Shown here: piece by piece, positions 44,646-54,517 of the stretch
Numbering within the stretch: the first letter of the stretch is position 1
How the letters are laid out: every line of letters starts with the position of its first letter
Assembly: GCF_000374105.1 (NCBI RefSeq)
Contig: NZ_KB893651.1
Span: 273,838-337,837, forward strand
Reading direction: 5' to 3'
Length of the DNA: 64,000 bases
Source: Kangiella aquimarina DSM 16071
GTDB taxonomy: Bacteria; Pseudomonadota; Gammaproteobacteria; Enterobacterales; Kangiellaceae
Notes under the pieces: model-generated
What the model was told of the DNA's origin: nothing
Databases searched by the model: none
Seen by the model: the letters and a program-made list of their open reading frames with translations, nothing else
Translations under genes and position numbers: made by a program

Positions 44646-45744
44646 ATGTTGGAAGTAAATCCTATCCGTGAACAATTAAAAGATATGTCTGAGCGTGTTG
44701 AAACGCTTAGGGGGTATCTTTGACTTTGATACAAAGCAAGAACGGCTGGTAGAAGTCGAGCGAGAGCTTGAGCAGCCCGATGTCTGGAACGATCAGGAAA
44801 GAGCTCAGTCTCTTGGCCAGGAAAGAGCCAAACTGGAAGCCGTCGTTAACACCATAAAAGAACTTGAGACAGGCATAGCCGATAATCAGGAGTTGCTGGA
44901 GTTATCCGTCGAAGAGGATGATGCAGACAGCGTTACTGAGATCGAGAATGAAGTCAAACAACTGAATGTCAGTCTTGAAAAGCTAGAATTCCGCCGAATG
45001 TTTTCGGGAGAGATGGATGAAAATAACGCCTATCTTGATATCCAGGCAGGTTCAGGCGGCACCGAGGCTCAGGATTGGGCCAGTATGTTGTTAAGAATGT
45101 ATCTTCGCTGGTGTGAAAGCCGTGGTTTTAAAGCTGAAGTTACAGAAGAATCCGATGGCGACGTGGCAGGCATTAAAAGTGCTACGATTAGAGTCGAAGG
45201 TGAATACGCCTACGGCTGGCTCAGAACAGAAACTGGCGTTCATCGTCTCGTACGAAAGTCGCCATTTGACTCGGGAAACCGTCGTCATACCTCCTTTGCA
45301 TCAGTATTCGTCTATCCCGAAGTTGATGACGATATTGATATCGAAGTCAATCCGGCGGACTTACGGGTCGATACATACCGCGCCAGTGGGGCCGGTGGTC
45401 AGCACGTCAACAAAACCGATTCTGCGATACGCTTAACGCATATACCGACCGGAATTGTGGTGCAATGTCAGAATGATCGCTCGCAGCACAAAAACCGTGC
45501 TCAGGCGATGAGTATGATGAAAGCCAAGCTGTATGAGCTTGAGATGCAAAAGCAGCGAGAAGAGCAGCAGGCACTCGAAGATACCAAGTCTGATATTGGA
45601 TGGGGTAGCCAGATTCGCTCCTACGTACTGGATCAGTCTCGGATTAAGGATCTACGTACTGGGCATGAGTCGAGTAATACGCAGGCGGTGCTGGACGGCG
45701 ATTTGGACTCGTTTATCGAGGCTTCTCTAAAGGCAGGTGTCTAG
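44646..45744 (+). CDS. prfB: Peptide chain release factor 2, with +1 programmed frameshift
   Basis: Releases peptides at UAA and UGA stop codons. The gene starts at ATG 44646 and meets an in-frame TGA at 44721-44723; reading continues in the +1 frame by skipping T 44721. The shift signal AGGGGGTATCTTTGAC is identical to the E. coli site, with its internal Shine-Dalgarno AGGGGG (44709-44714). The shifted product has 365 residues, as in E. coli. The SPF anticodon tripeptide lies in RKSPFDSG, and GGQ is at residues 250-252. The coding sequence is 44646-44720 joined to 44722-45744. The gene autoregulates by this shift. Confidence 0.97.
44709..44724 (+). promoter_or_regulatory. prfB +1 frameshift signal
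   Basis: AGGGGG stimulates slippage three codons later at CTT-TGA-C. Low RF2 levels leave TGA unread, allowing the shift, so RF2 controls its own synthesis. This is established for prfB. Confidence 0.97.
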
Positions 45745-45836
45745 ACACGCTTGTGCTTTGCAGCGCACTTAGCTTAACAAAGACACTGATGCGGCTTGGA
45801 AAGATATTAGTCTGCAAGCAAGCACATAAGGTATTG

Positions 45837-45864
45837 TAGGGGCGATTCATGAATCGCCCGTACT
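45837..45864. repeat. REP-like palindrome, second copy of the 10963 type
   Basis: GTAGGGGCGATTCATGAATC (45837-45856) begins a 28-bp palindrome whose 20-bp core (45841-45860) is identical to 10967-10986. It stands alone in the prfB-lysS gap with GTAG at its foot. Confidence 0.75.
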
Positions 45865-45932
45865 GCAAGTACAACGGATACCTGGGTGTATCCACAGGTG
45901 CCGATAATGTATCAATATTGTGAGAGGATGTT

Positions 45933-45964
45933 TTGACATTTTTATCACATGAAAAATTGAATAT
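45933..45964 (+). promoter_or_regulatory. Weak candidate promoter of lysS
   Basis: A consensus -35 TTGACA (45933-45938) is followed 20 bases later by GAATAT. The -10 fits poorly, so the call is tentative. Confidence 0.25.
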
Positions 45965-46012
45965 TAAGAACGTAACTAGTTATTTAACGGTAAATTGAGG
46001 TAATAAACGAAA

Positions 46013-47512
46013 ATGAGCAATCAAGAAACCCCAGTAGTTGATGTCAACGAGCAGATTACTTTACGTAAGCAGAAGTTGGCAGATAAACGAAAACAGGGGA
46101 TTGCCTTCCCAAACGACTTCCGTCGTGATTCTTTAGCTGAGGAAATTGCCCACGAGTATGGCGATAAGGAAAAAGCTGAGCTTGAGGAATTGGGTAAGAA
46201 GGTAAAGGTTGCTGGACGCATCATGTTATTCCGTAACATGGGTAAAGCGAGCTTTATTACCATTCAGGATATGTCTGGTCGCATTCAGTCTTACGTTCGT
46301 AAAGATGCCGTTGGTGACGAAGTCTACGAGGACTTTAAAACCTGGGATATAGGCGATATTGTTGGTATTGAAGGCACTGTTTTTAAAACCAACAAAGGCG
46401 AGTTATCTGTTAAAGCTTCCAGCATTCGCCTATTAACCAAATCATTACGTCCGCTGCCTGATAAATGGAGCGGATTATCGGATCAGGAAACGCGTTATCG
46501 TCAGCGTTATGTTGATCTGATTGTTAATCAACAATCTCGCGAAACTTTCATTGTTCGCTCAAAAGTAGTGAAAGCGATTCGTGACTTCCTGGAGTCACGT
46601 GATTTCCTTGAAGTGGAAACTCCAATGATGCATGTGATTCCAGGTGGCGCTTCTGCCCGTCCATTTGAGACGCATCATAATGCATTGGATATGCCACTTT
46701 ACCTGCGCATCGCACCAGAGCTGTATTTGAAGCGCTTGGTTGTTGGTGGTCTTGAAAAAGTATTTGAGATCAACCGTAACTTCCGTAACGAAGGTTTATC
46801 AACTCGCCATAACCCAGAGTTCACCATGCTTGAGTTCTACTGGGCTTATGCCGATTATAACGACCTGATGGACCTGACTGAGGCAATGTTGCGTTATACG
46901 GTTGAAACGGTATTGGGTAAAACCGTGTTTGAAAGCAGCGGTGAAACTTATGACTTCGGCAAGCCATTTGCACGTATGACGGTGCTTGAAGCTATCATGA
47001 AATATCAGCCAGAAATTAAACTCGAGCAACTAACCGATATGGATAAAGCTCGTGAAGTTGCTAAGCGTTTGAAACTAAAGCTGGAAGACTCTTGGGGCTT
47101 GGGTCGTGTTCAGATTGAAATCTTCGAAGAAGTGGCTGAACATAAATTGATTCAACCGACTTTCATTACTGCTTATCCTGCAGAGGTTTCTCCATTGGCA
47201 CGTCGTAATGATGAAGATCCATTCATCACAGACCGCTTTGAATTCTTTGCTGGTGGCCGTGAGTTGGCCAATGGCTTTTCGGAGCTGAATGACGCAGAAG
47301 ATCAGGCAGATCGTTTCAAAGCGCAGGTTGAAGCAAAAGATGCAGGTGACGACGAAGCCATGCACTATGACGCTGACTACATCCGCGCACTTGAGTACGG
47401 TCTCCCACCAACTGCTGGTGAGGGTATTGGTATTGATCGTCTGGTGATGTTGTTAACGGATTCGCCGTCAATTAGGGATGTGTTGCTTTTCCCGCATATG
47501 CGTCCAGAATAA
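46013..47512 (+). CDS. lysS: Lysyl-tRNA synthetase, class II
   Basis: Charges tRNA-Lys. The N-terminal OB-fold anticodon domain (about residues 65-145) is followed by the class II catalytic core, with motif 2 in [20 protein letters not shown] and motif 3 in [15 protein letters not shown]. The length of 499 residues matches E. coli LysS. The prfB-lysS order is the same as in E. coli, but here a 268-bp gap with a REP-like palindrome separates them, so lysS probably has its own promoter. Confidence 0.97.
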   Translation: MSNQETPVVDVNEQITLRKQKLADKRKQGIAFPNDFRRDSLAEEIAHEYGDKEKAELEELGKKVKVAGRIMLFRNMGKASFITIQDMSGRIQSYVRKDAVGDEVYEDFKTWDIGDIVGIEGTVFKTNKGELSVKASSIRLLTKSLRPLPDKWSGLSDQETRYRQRYVDLIVNQQSRETFIVRSKVVKAIRDFLESRDFLEVETPMMHVIPGGASARPFETHHNALDMPLYLRIAPELYLKRLVVGGLEKVFEINRNFRNEGLSTRHNPEFTMLEFYWAYADYNDLMDLTEAMLRYTVETVLGKTVFESSGETYDFGKPFARMTVLEAIMKYQPEIKLEQLTDMDKAREVAKRLKLKLEDSWGLGRVQIEIFEEVAEHKLIQPTFITAYPAEVSPLARRNDEDPFITDRFEFFAGGRELANGFSELNDAEDQADRFKAQVEAKDAGDDEAMHYDADYIRALEYGLPPTAGEGIGIDRLVMLLTDSPSIRDVLLFPHMRPE

Positions 47513-47534
47513 GCTACAAAAAATTACGACTTAT

Positions 47535-47560
47535 AGGGCGACTTTTGTGTCGCCCTTTTT
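47535..47560 (+). terminator. Terminator of lysS
   Basis: AGGGCGAC and GTCGCCCT pair around TTTTGT and run into a T-run. Confidence 0.9.
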
Positions 47561-47617
47561 ATTTAGATTTCACATCAATTCCTTTATGATGAAACAAATT
47601 CATTTAACAATAAATGT

Positions 47618-47893
47618 ATGTCCACTGATATAGATATCCGCCAGGCGTTAAGAGTGTTCCAGATTATCGCTGATAAAGGCGAACAACGAGGTAATCGTCA
47701 CTATTTTAAGGGGATATATGCTACCTCTGGCTTTGATGGCTATGACGTAGAATTGACCGATGAAAAAGTAACCCTCAATATCTATTTTCACAGCCGATTC
47801 GATTTAGACTATAAAAATCAAATAGATAAAGATGCCTTTTTCGAAAAGATTGAAAAAATCGATGCTCTTAGAAAGACCAAAGATATGCCTTGA
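47618..47893 (+). CDS. DUF3081 family protein
   Basis: A 91-residue cytoplasmic protein whose layout (RQALRVFQIIADKGEQ, then FDGYDVELTDEKVTLNIYF and FHSRFDLDY) fits the small gammaproteobacterial DUF3081 family of unknown function. No signal peptide or membrane helix is seen. The start ATG 47618 has no obvious ribosome-binding site. It lies alone between the lysS terminator and the second DUF885 gene. Confidence 0.75.
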   Translation: MSTDIDIRQALRVFQIIADKGEQRGNRHYFKGIYATSGFDGYDVELTDEKVTLNIYFHSRFDLDYKNQIDKDAFFEKIEKIDALRKTKDMP

Positions 47894-48007
47894 GCCTAGG
47901 GTAAATCACACAATTTACACTTTGTTACCAGTTACTTTTGAGTTGCTTTTTGCTCACGGTTATAGTGATTCACACATTAAAAACACTAAAACCAGTGGGA
48001 GTATTCA

Positions 48008-49855
48008 ATGAGTAGTTCGAAAATCCACAAAGTAACCGCTTTGTCCTTTTCTATTGCAATGGCCTTTTCCAGTGCCACTGTCCTTGCCAACCCGACCACA
48101 GTTAGTTTCCTGAGCAGCGAAAATGCTGTCGCGGCCCAGCAGCAAACTGAAGCCGAAAAAGCCGCAGCTATCTATGCCGAGCATTGGGAAAGAAGCCTTG
48201 AAATGAATCCTTTAATGGCTACCTTTATGGGCGATAACCGTTTCAATGATCAACTTGGCGATTGGGGTACGGAAGAAGGGCGAGCTAAAGAATTAGCTTT
48301 TAGCAAAGAGTTCTTGGCAAAGATAAACACTATTGATTCTTCAAAACTGCAAGGTCAAGACTTACTGAGTTACAAGGTTTTTAAAGGTGAGCGTGAAGCA
48401 GAAATCGAAGGAGCAAAATTCCCAGATCACTTACAACCAATTCAGCAGTTCTATAACCCTTTCAATTTCATTGCCATGTTGGGTTCAGGCAACAGTGCAC
48501 AACCGTTTAAGACTGTTAAAGATTATGAAAACTGGCTAAGCCGTCTTGAGCAAACAGCTGGTGGCGTTGACGTTATCATCGGCAACATGCGTGAAGGTAT
48601 TGAGCAGGACGTTGTTCAGCCAAAAGCATTGATGGTTAAGGTATTGCCACAGCTCAAAGCACATATTGTTGATGATGTTGAGACCAGCCTTTTTTACGGT
48701 CCAATTAAAAATATGCCAGAGTCTTTTTCAGAAGAGGACAGAAAGCGTTTAACTCAGGAGTATGTTAAAGCCATTAAAGGCTGGGTTGTTCCAACCTACC
48801 AAAAGATGCACGACTTTATTGAGCAGGAATATATTCCTGCTGCACGCGAAACATCGGGTATGGTGGCGCTTCCAAACGGTAAAGAGTGGTACGCTTTTAA
48901 GGTCAAAGAAACCACCAGTACTGATTTAACACCAGAACAAATTCATCAAATTGGATTGGACGAAGTGGCTCGTCTGCAAAATGAAATGAAGGGTGTAATG
49001 AAGGAAGTAGGCTTTGAGGGAACGCTACAAGAGTTTTTTGAGTTTACTAAGACAGATCCTCAGTTCCAGTTTGATACAAAAGAAGACATGTTGCAGGCAT
49101 ATGAAAACTTAAGAGGCAAGCTGGACAAAACTGCCCCGGATCTATTCAAGGTGATTCCAAAGGCTGAGTTTGAAATCCGAGCGGTTGAGCCTTATCGCGA
49201 GCAGTCTTCTTCAGCCGCATCGTACCAGAGCCCATCGCCAGATGGTTCTCGCCCAGGTATTTTCTACGTTAATACCTATGACCTATCAGCACGGCCTACA
49301 TGGACCGTTGAATCTTTATATCTTCATGAAGCCGTGCCAGGTCACCACTTCCAGCGCTCGACTCAAATTGAGTTAAAAGATGTGCCAAACTTCCGACGCT
49401 TTGGTGGTACAACGGCGTATACCGAAGGTTGGGGCTTATACTCTGAATCGCTGGGCAAGGAAATGGGTGTTTATACTGACCCTTACCAATACTTTGGCGC
49501 ATTGAGTGCCGAGTTGTGGCGCGCCATCCGTCTGGTAACTGATACCGGTTTACATGCCAAAGGCTGGAGCAGAGAAAAGGTGTTAGCTTATATGGAAGCT
49601 AATTCACCAGCTGCTGAAGCACGCATGGTTTCAGAAGCCGAGCGTTTTATGGCGATTCCAAGTCAGGCCCTTGCCTACAAGATTGGTCAGCTCAAAATAC
49701 GTGAGTTACGCACGCTGGCTGAAAATGAGTTAGGTGATAAGTTCGACATCCGCGAGTTCCATCATGAAGTACTTAAAGATGGCGCCATTCCGTTGAATAT
49801 TCTGGAAGACAAGATCAATCGTTGGATTGAAGAACAGAAAAAGTCACAATCTTAA
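48008..49855 (+). CDS. DUF885-family secreted protein (putative metallopeptidase), paralogue 2
   Basis: A 615-residue homologue of the protein at 42025-43872, to which it is alignable throughout (for example SLEMNPLMATFMG against SLELNPIQATAIG, and YLHEAVPGHHFQ against SIHEAAPGHHFQ). It has a Sec signal peptide (cleavage near TVLA-NP) and no lipobox, so it is probably periplasmic or secreted rather than membrane-anchored. The HExxPGHH motif and WGLYSESLGKEMG are conserved. Start ATG 48008 has GGGAG upstream. Function is inferred from the family only. Confidence 0.87.
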   Translation: MSSSKIHKVTALSFSIAMAFSSATVLANPTTVSFLSSENAVAAQQQTEAEKAAAIYAEHWERSLEMNPLMATFMGDNRFNDQLGDWGTEEGRAKELAFSKEFLAKINTIDSSKLQGQDLLSYKVFKGEREAEIEGAKFPDHLQPIQQFYNPFNFIAMLGSGNSAQPFKTVKDYENWLSRLEQTAGGVDVIIGNMREGIEQDVVQPKALMVKVLPQLKAHIVDDVETSLFYGPIKNMPESFSEEDRKRLTQEYVKAIKGWVVPTYQKMHDFIEQEYIPAARETSGMVALPNGKEWYAFKVKETTSTDLTPEQIHQIGLDEVARLQNEMKGVMKEVGFEGTLQEFFEFTKTDPQFQFDTKEDMLQAYENLRGKLDKTAPDLFKVIPKAEFEIRAVEPYREQSSSAASYQSPSPDGSRPGIFYVNTYDLSARPTWTVESLYLHEAVPGHHFQRSTQIELKDVPNFRRFGGTTAYTEGWGLYSESLGKEMGVYTDPYQYFGALSAELWRAIRLVTDTGLHAKGWSREKVLAYMEANSPAAEARMVSEAERFMAIPSQALAYKIGQLKIRELRTLAENELGDKFDIREFHHEVLKDGAIPLNILEDKINRWIEEQKKSQS

Positions 49856-49872
49856 TTTCTAAGCTACTGTGA

Positions 49873-49904
49873 AAAAAAAGCCCTTATTCGTAAGGGCTTT
49901 TTTT
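49873..49904. terminator. Bidirectional terminator with TTCG loop
   Basis: AAAAAAAGCCCTTA and TAAGGGCTTTTTTT form a 14-bp stem closed by TTCG, between the convergent DUF885 and ygfZ genes. Confidence 0.93.
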
Positions 49905-49930
49905 ATGGAGTGATTTTAATCTTCTCTAGC

Positions 49931-50869
49931 TTAGTCGAGTATTTCAAACTGGGCGCCATTGATCGTCAATTCACTTTCTATGGCCTTATCAGCAAGACTG
50001 ATCAAGGCATAAGTTTTATTATCAAACACTGTTGAACGAATAACATCGCCTACCGCTTTATCATCCTTGTTATGGACCTTGTCCCCCGGTGTTAAAGTTG
50101 CTGTGTCCTTTGAATATGCCAGTAAAGCGTGAGTTTTAAGTTTGCCGCGATAATGCATACGAGCAACAATTTCCTGGCCCGTATAACAACCTTTGTCAAA
50201 ACTCACCCCACCTACTTGAGGCAGTCCAACAAAGTGCGGTAACAACTCTTCAATCGTTTCCTGGTAGATCAGCGGGATATGCGCCTGAATTTCGATATAG
50301 TCCCAGGCGTTTACGTCAGCAAGTGTCGTGCCTTCGAGTTCTTTGATGATGGCATTTGCATGCTCTTTTTCTGCAATCATGAACGAAGCATTGAACAGAC
50401 TGTTCAAATGCACCTCTGTGACACCATTGGCTTCAGTCACTTCCAGGCTCATATCTTCGGCGAAGTTGCTGTTAGCACCTTTTTGCGTGTGTCCCCAGAT
50501 TTGAAAATCGAGGCTGGCATCAACTAGCTCAACCTTGAAAAATACCGCGTACATTTTCAATTTGTTGAGCAGGTGTTCAAGCACTTGTTTGGGCACCAGC
50601 ATTAAGTAGTCATCACCATATTTGATGGTGAAAAAGATACCATGCAGGCGTCCCTGAACATTACAGAAGCCGCCAAGTGTTGCTTTCTGGTCTGTGATTT
50701 TGTCCATGTCGCAGGTCAGCTGTCCCTGAAGAAACTTCTTGGCGTCTTCACCATGCACTCTGATAATGCCGTAATGGCCCAGCTCACATGCAATATTCTG
50801 AAGTTGAATGATGTGTTGCATTGCGTCTTGATTGGTAAAATTCATAGTTGAATGCTTATTTTGCTTCAT
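49931..50869 (-). CDS. ygfZ: Folate-binding tRNA-modifying protein YgfZ
   Basis: Tetrahydrofolate-dependent protein of the GcvT fold that supports Fe-S enzymes and tRNA modification by MiaB. The family signature KGCYTGQEIVARMHYRGKLK is present with its cysteine. The length of 312 residues is near normal. ATG 50869 and ATG 50848 (MNFTNQ) are both possible and neither has a clear ribosome-binding site. It is divergent from sdhE, the classic ygfZ/ygfY neighbourhood. Confidence 0.93.
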   Translation of the reverse strand: MKQNKHSTMNFTNQDAMQHIIQLQNIACELGHYGIIRVHGEDAKKFLQGQLTCDMDKITDQKATLGGFCNVQGRLHGIFFTIKYGDDYLMLVPKQVLEHLLNKLKMYAVFFKVELVDASLDFQIWGHTQKGANSNFAEDMSLEVTEANGVTEVHLNSLFNASFMIAEKEHANAIIKELEGTTLADVNAWDYIEIQAHIPLIYQETIEELLPHFVGLPQVGGVSFDKGCYTGQEIVARMHYRGKLKTHALLAYSKDTATLTPGDKVHNKDDKAVGDVIRSTVFDNKTYALISLADKAIESELTINGAQFEILD

Positions 50870-50952
50870 AACGGGGATAATTTTACTCTGATTCTTAGCG
50901 GTTTTGCACCGTTACCGTTATAATTCAGGCAAACAATTTTGAGTTTTAAGTT

Positions 50953-51207
50953 ATGACTGAAGAACAGTTGAAAAAATTGCAGTGGGCCAGTCGCCGCGGC
51001 ATGTTGGAATTAGATGTGGTATTGATTCCTTACCTTGAGGAAGAGGCTTGCCATTTTGATGATGAAAAGGCCGCTCAATATGCAACATTTCTGGAGCAGG
51101 ATGACCCCGACCTGTATGCATGGATAATGGGCTATGATAAACCAAAGCCAGAGTTTGCCCCTATCATCACCGCAATCAAAGAGTTTATTAACAAAAAAAT
51201 AAAGTAA
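50953..51207 (+). CDS. sdhE: FAD assembly factor SdhE
   Basis: Small cytoplasmic protein that promotes covalent FAD attachment to succinate dehydrogenase SdhA. The conserved RRGMLELD motif, in which RGxxE contacts the flavoprotein, is at residues 14-21, followed by the acidic FEHxxP-like helix segments LEQDDPDLYAWIMGY. At 84 residues the length is typical. The ygfX-like gene follows 29 bp later, as in E. coli. Confidence 0.95.
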   Translation: MTEEQLKKLQWASRRGMLELDVVLIPYLEEEACHFDDEKAAQYATFLEQDDPDLYAWIMGYDKPKPEFAPIITAIKEFINKKIK

Positions 51208-51236
51208 TTCAGCATAATAATTTGTCAGGGAGTGAC

Positions 51237-51743
51237 ATGAATCTATTTATTGATATTGGCAAGTCCAAAGGTCTAATACGAATATATATAGTATTTTGGA
51301 CTCTGCTGTTAGCAAGCTTTATTCTTTTTATTTTTTCTCAGTTTCAACTAAAGACTGCTCTAATACTTTTTCTTTTAAGTCTGATTGTTTCATTGCCGCT
51401 TGTAGTATGGCAAATAAAAGCCTTAAACCACTTAAATAAAGGAGTCAGGCAGCTTCAATTCATCGATGGTGAATGGTATCTAATTCAGCAACACCTTGGG
51501 AAAGAGAAAAAAACTGCGATTGAAATAGAAAACAATAATGTTCTTTGGCCGAGCTGGATTCTGTTGAACTATAAATCGGAAATTGTGCTGAATGGCAAAC
51601 AGCCCAGGCTCTCAAGTTCTCGAGTTAAGCACAAGAAACGCTTACTGATTTGTCGGGACGCTGTCAGCGAGACAGAATTCAGGCACCTGTCCCGAGTGTT
51701 ACGCTATTATCGTCAGGATGACGATACCGTTAATCAGGAGTGA
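51237..51743 (+). CDS. YgfX-like inner-membrane protein
   Basis: A 168-residue protein with two N-terminal membrane helices (around residues 15-35 and 40-60) and a hydrophilic remainder ending [13 protein letters not shown], as in YgfX (proposed toxin CptA) that follows sdhE in enterobacteria. The identification rests mainly on that layout and synteny, as overall conservation is low. ATG 51237 has AGGGAG upstream. Its end overlaps the end of the convergent nadB gene by ten bases. Confidence 0.65.
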   Translation: MNLFIDIGKSKGLIRIYIVFWTLLLASFILFIFSQFQLKTALILFLLSLIVSLPLVVWQIKALNHLNKGVRQLQFIDGEWYLIQQHLGKEKKTAIEIENNNVLWPSWILLNYKSEIVLNGKQPRLSSSRVKHKKRLLICRDAVSETEFRHLSRVLRYYRQDDDTVNQE

Positions 51744-53350
51744 TTATCTAAAGGTGCTAAATAGGAGTCTATTGCTTCTTTAGCCAACTCCGGATAATCC
51801 AGGGTGTAATGCAGACCACGGCTTTCTTTACGTTGCATAGCGCAGCGGACAATAAGTTCGGCGACTACGACCAGGTTACGCAATTCAATCAGGTCGTTGC
51901 TTACCTTGAAGTTGCTATAGTATTCGTGGATTTCCTGCTTCAATAATTCTATGCGACGCAAGGCTCTTTGCAGACGCTTGTCGGTTCTAACTATGCCAAC
52001 ATAGTCCCACATCAGTTGTCGTAACTCATGCCAGTTGTGGCTCAGCACCACTTCTTCATCAGAGTTGGTAACCTGACTTTCGTCCCACGGCGGTAACATC
52101 GGTGGTGACTGGCTCGGATCCCATTGCGCTTCAATGTCATTAGCCGCTGCCTGAGCGAAAACCAGGCATTCAAGTAATGAGTTGCTGGCCATGCGATTGG
52201 CGCCATGTAAGCCAGTGCAGGCCACTTCACCAACGGCATATAAGCCCTCTACATCGGTTCGGCTTTTAAGATCCACTTTGACGCCACCGCAGGTGTAGTG
52301 GGCAGCTGGCACTACCGGAATGGCATCTTTAGTAATATCCAGGCCGAACTCCAGGCACCGTGAGTAAATAGTTGGGAAGTGGCTTTTGATAAAGTCTTCG
52401 TCTTTGTGTGAAATATCCAGATAAACGCATTCAATACCATGCTTTTTGATTTCATGGTCAATGGTGCGCGCGACAATATCGCGAGGTGCCAGTTCTGCGC
52501 GTTCGTCATATTCCGGCATGAAACGTTCACCATTGGGGCGCAACAGGACAGCACCCTCTCCACGAAGTGCTTCGCTGATCAGGAAACTTCGCGCCTGTGG
52601 GTGAAAGAGACAGGTCGGATGAAACTGATTAAATTCCAGATTGGCAACGCTGCAGCCTGCACGCCAGGCCATGGCAATGCCATCACCACTGGCAACGTCG
52701 GGATTGGATGTATAAAGGTATACCTTGCTGGCGCCGCCTGTGGCCAGTACCACAAAACGTGCGCTGATGGTTTCTACCCGGTCCTCTTTCAGATTGAGGA
52801 CATAAGCGCCATGACAGCGATTATCATCATTGCCGAGTTTATTGCCAGTAATTAAATCTACCGCAATATAGTGCTCGAGAATATTGATGTTGGGTTCATT
52901 GAGAACGGCTGATACCAGCGTAGTGGAAACCGCTTTACCTGTAGCGTCATCAGAGTGAATAATACGACGTTTGCTATGCCCCCCTTCACGAGTTAGATGG
53001 TAGCTTTCGTCTTCCTTGCTGAACATGACGCCTCGCTCAATCAGCCACTCAATAGCTTCTCGTGAGTGCTCAACAGTGTAGCGAACTGCTTTTTCGTCAC
53101 ACAGGCCAGCACCGGCGATTAAGGTATCCTCAACGTGAGAGTCAACACTGTCACTTTCATCAAGCACCGCAGCAATCCCACCTTGGGCATAAAAAGTTGA
53201 ACCTTCAGTTACTTCAGCTTTACTAAGTACAGTAATTTTACCTAAATGAGCCAGTCGCAAAGCTACTGACAAACCAGCTGCACCACTACCAATAACCAGC
53301 ACATCGGTGGTGTGCTGCGAAGGATTAATTGTGTTTTTCATGATATCCAT
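51734..53350 (-). CDS. nadB: L-aspartate oxidase
   Basis: FAD enzyme that oxidises aspartate to iminoaspartate, the first step of NAD synthesis. GSGAAG binds FAD at residues 21-26; HPTCLFHP and [16 protein letters not shown] belong to the family. The length of 538 residues is normal. The start may be ATG 53350 or 53341. It is divergent from rpoE, as in E. coli, and the rpoE sigma-E promoter lies 12 bp beyond its start. Confidence 0.96.
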   Translation of the reverse strand: MDIMKNTINPSQHTTDVLVIGSGAAGLSVALRLAHLGKITVLSKAEVTEGSTFYAQGGIAAVLDESDSVDSHVEDTLIAGAGLCDEKAVRYTVEHSREAIEWLIERGVMFSKEDESYHLTREGGHSKRRIIHSDDATGKAVSTTLVSAVLNEPNINILEHYIAVDLITGNKLGNDDNRCHGAYVLNLKEDRVETISARFVVLATGGASKVYLYTSNPDVASGDGIAMAWRAGCSVANLEFNQFHPTCLFHPQARSFLISEALRGEGAVLLRPNGERFMPEYDERAELAPRDIVARTIDHEIKKHGIECVYLDISHKDEDFIKSHFPTIYSRCLEFGLDITKDAIPVVPAAHYTCGGVKVDLKSRTDVEGLYAVGEVACTGLHGANRMASNSLLECLVFAQAAANDIEAQWDPSQSPPMLPPWDESQVTNSDEEVVLSHNWHELRQLMWDYVGIVRTDKRLQRALRRIELLKQEIHEYYSNFKVSNDLIELRNLVVVAELIVRCAMQRKESRGLHYTLDYPELAKEAIDSYLAPLDNHS

Positions 53351-53361
53351 GATAAAAGTTG

Positions 53362-53390
53362 GGAACTTTTATACCGTTAACCGAGTCTGT
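53362..53390 (+). promoter_or_regulatory. Sigma-E promoter of rpoE
   Basis: GGAACTT (53362-53368), a 16-bp spacer and GTCTGT (53385-53390) match the established sigma-E consensus GGAACTT-N16-GTCTAA closely. It lies about 200 bp before rpoE and indicates autoregulation. Confidence 0.75.
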
Positions 53391-53593
53391 GTTTGTCGCT
53401 ATCTGTTAGAAAGTCACTGGAAACTTTAGTATTTTCCTAGCAGAATACCGTTTAATATTGGCGGACTTTATCATAACCGCACCATGGCCAGTTAGTTTTT
53501 TTGCTGGTTAGCGAAGGGTTGAATGACCCGGATCAATTAATGTTTGCCCTGCAAGCGACTTCGTAAAGAAGATAACAATTAAAAGGGGATTAT

Positions 53594-54184
53594 ATGTCTG
53601 GGGCTGATTTAGACTCAGAGTTAGTAAAACGTGTTCAGGAAGGCGATAAGCGTGCTTTCGATATGCTGGTCAAAAAGTACCAGCATAAAATCATGAACTT
53701 AATATCCCGTTACGTCAGAGATAGTCATGAGGTAGCGGATATTTCACAGGAAGCTTTCATTAAAGCTTACCGGGCTTTGCCGGGTTTTCGTGGTGATAGT
53801 GCTTTTTACACCTGGCTATATCGGATTGCGATAAATACCGCAAAAAACTATCTGGTATCCCAGGGACGTAGGCCTCCGGGTAGTGATATCGACTCAGTTG
53901 AAGCTGAACAATACGAAGGCGGTGATGCCTTGCGTGATACTGGTAGTCCCGAGCGCATCATGTTCCGTGATGAGATCAGGAATATCATTTTTAAAACCAT
54001 TGATGAACTTCCTGAAGATCTCAAAACTGCAATTACTTTACGGGAAATGGATGGGTTGAGTTATGAGGAAATCGCAGAAGTCATGGATTGTCCGGTAGGC
54101 ACGGTCCGTTCACGAATATTTCGTGCTCGTGACGCGATTGATCAAAAAATTGCTCCGCTTTTGGAACAGGGTTGGCGTTCCTAG
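53594..54184 (+). CDS. rpoE: RNA polymerase sigma-E factor (RpoE/AlgU)
   Basis: ECF sigma factor for envelope stress. Region 2 (DISQEAFIKAYRALPGFRGD) and region 4 (LREMDGLSYEEIAEVMDCPV) are intact. The length of 196 residues is close to E. coli RpoE. AGGGG seven to eight bases before ATG 53594 is the ribosome-binding site. A sigma-E promoter lies upstream, and rseA follows after an unusually long 333-bp gap. Confidence 0.97.
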   Translation: MSGADLDSELVKRVQEGDKRAFDMLVKKYQHKIMNLISRYVRDSHEVADISQEAFIKAYRALPGFRGDSAFYTWLYRIAINTAKNYLVSQGRRPPGSDIDSVEAEQYEGGDALRDTGSPERIMFRDEIRNIIFKTIDELPEDLKTAITLREMDGLSYEEIAEVMDCPVGTVRSRIFRARDAIDQKIAPLLEQGWRS

Positions 54185-54517
54185 CAGGATGAAGTTAACA
54201 GTAGAAATACAAACTTTTTTACATTTCTGCTGAACTTTTTACACAGGCTCTAGTCAATGTGTATAAGATTTGGACTCAAAATAGCACCCTTAATAGTTGC
54301 TGAATGAGTCGTTAAGGTTAAAGTTTATTTAAAATCAAGCGGTTAGGGTAAGTGCTTGATGTCTTAAGAATAGGGTTAAATGCATTGTTTTTTTAGTTTA
54401 AGCATTCCAACCCGGGTTAGTAAGGCAATTTGACGCAAGGACAGTTAAGTCGCGGGTTTTGCCGGCCTTGGTAAATTGAGGCGGTATTTTAGGCTTGTGG
54501 TTGGAAATAGAGGTTGG
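54185..54517 (+). other. 333-bp gap between rpoE and rseA
   Basis: In E. coli and Pseudomonas the corresponding gap is a few tens of bases. I see no gene in it; it contains the sigma-E-like promoter candidate at 54232-54258 and an inverted pair GACTCA/TGAGTC around 54274-54312. It may let rseA be transcribed separately from rpoE. Confidence 0.6.
54232..54258 (+). promoter_or_regulatory. Candidate sigma-E promoter of rseA
   Basis: GAACTT (54232-54237), a 15-bp spacer and GTCAAT (54253-54258) resemble the sigma-E consensus, with a mismatch in the first G of GGAACTT and in the -10. Confidence 0.45.
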
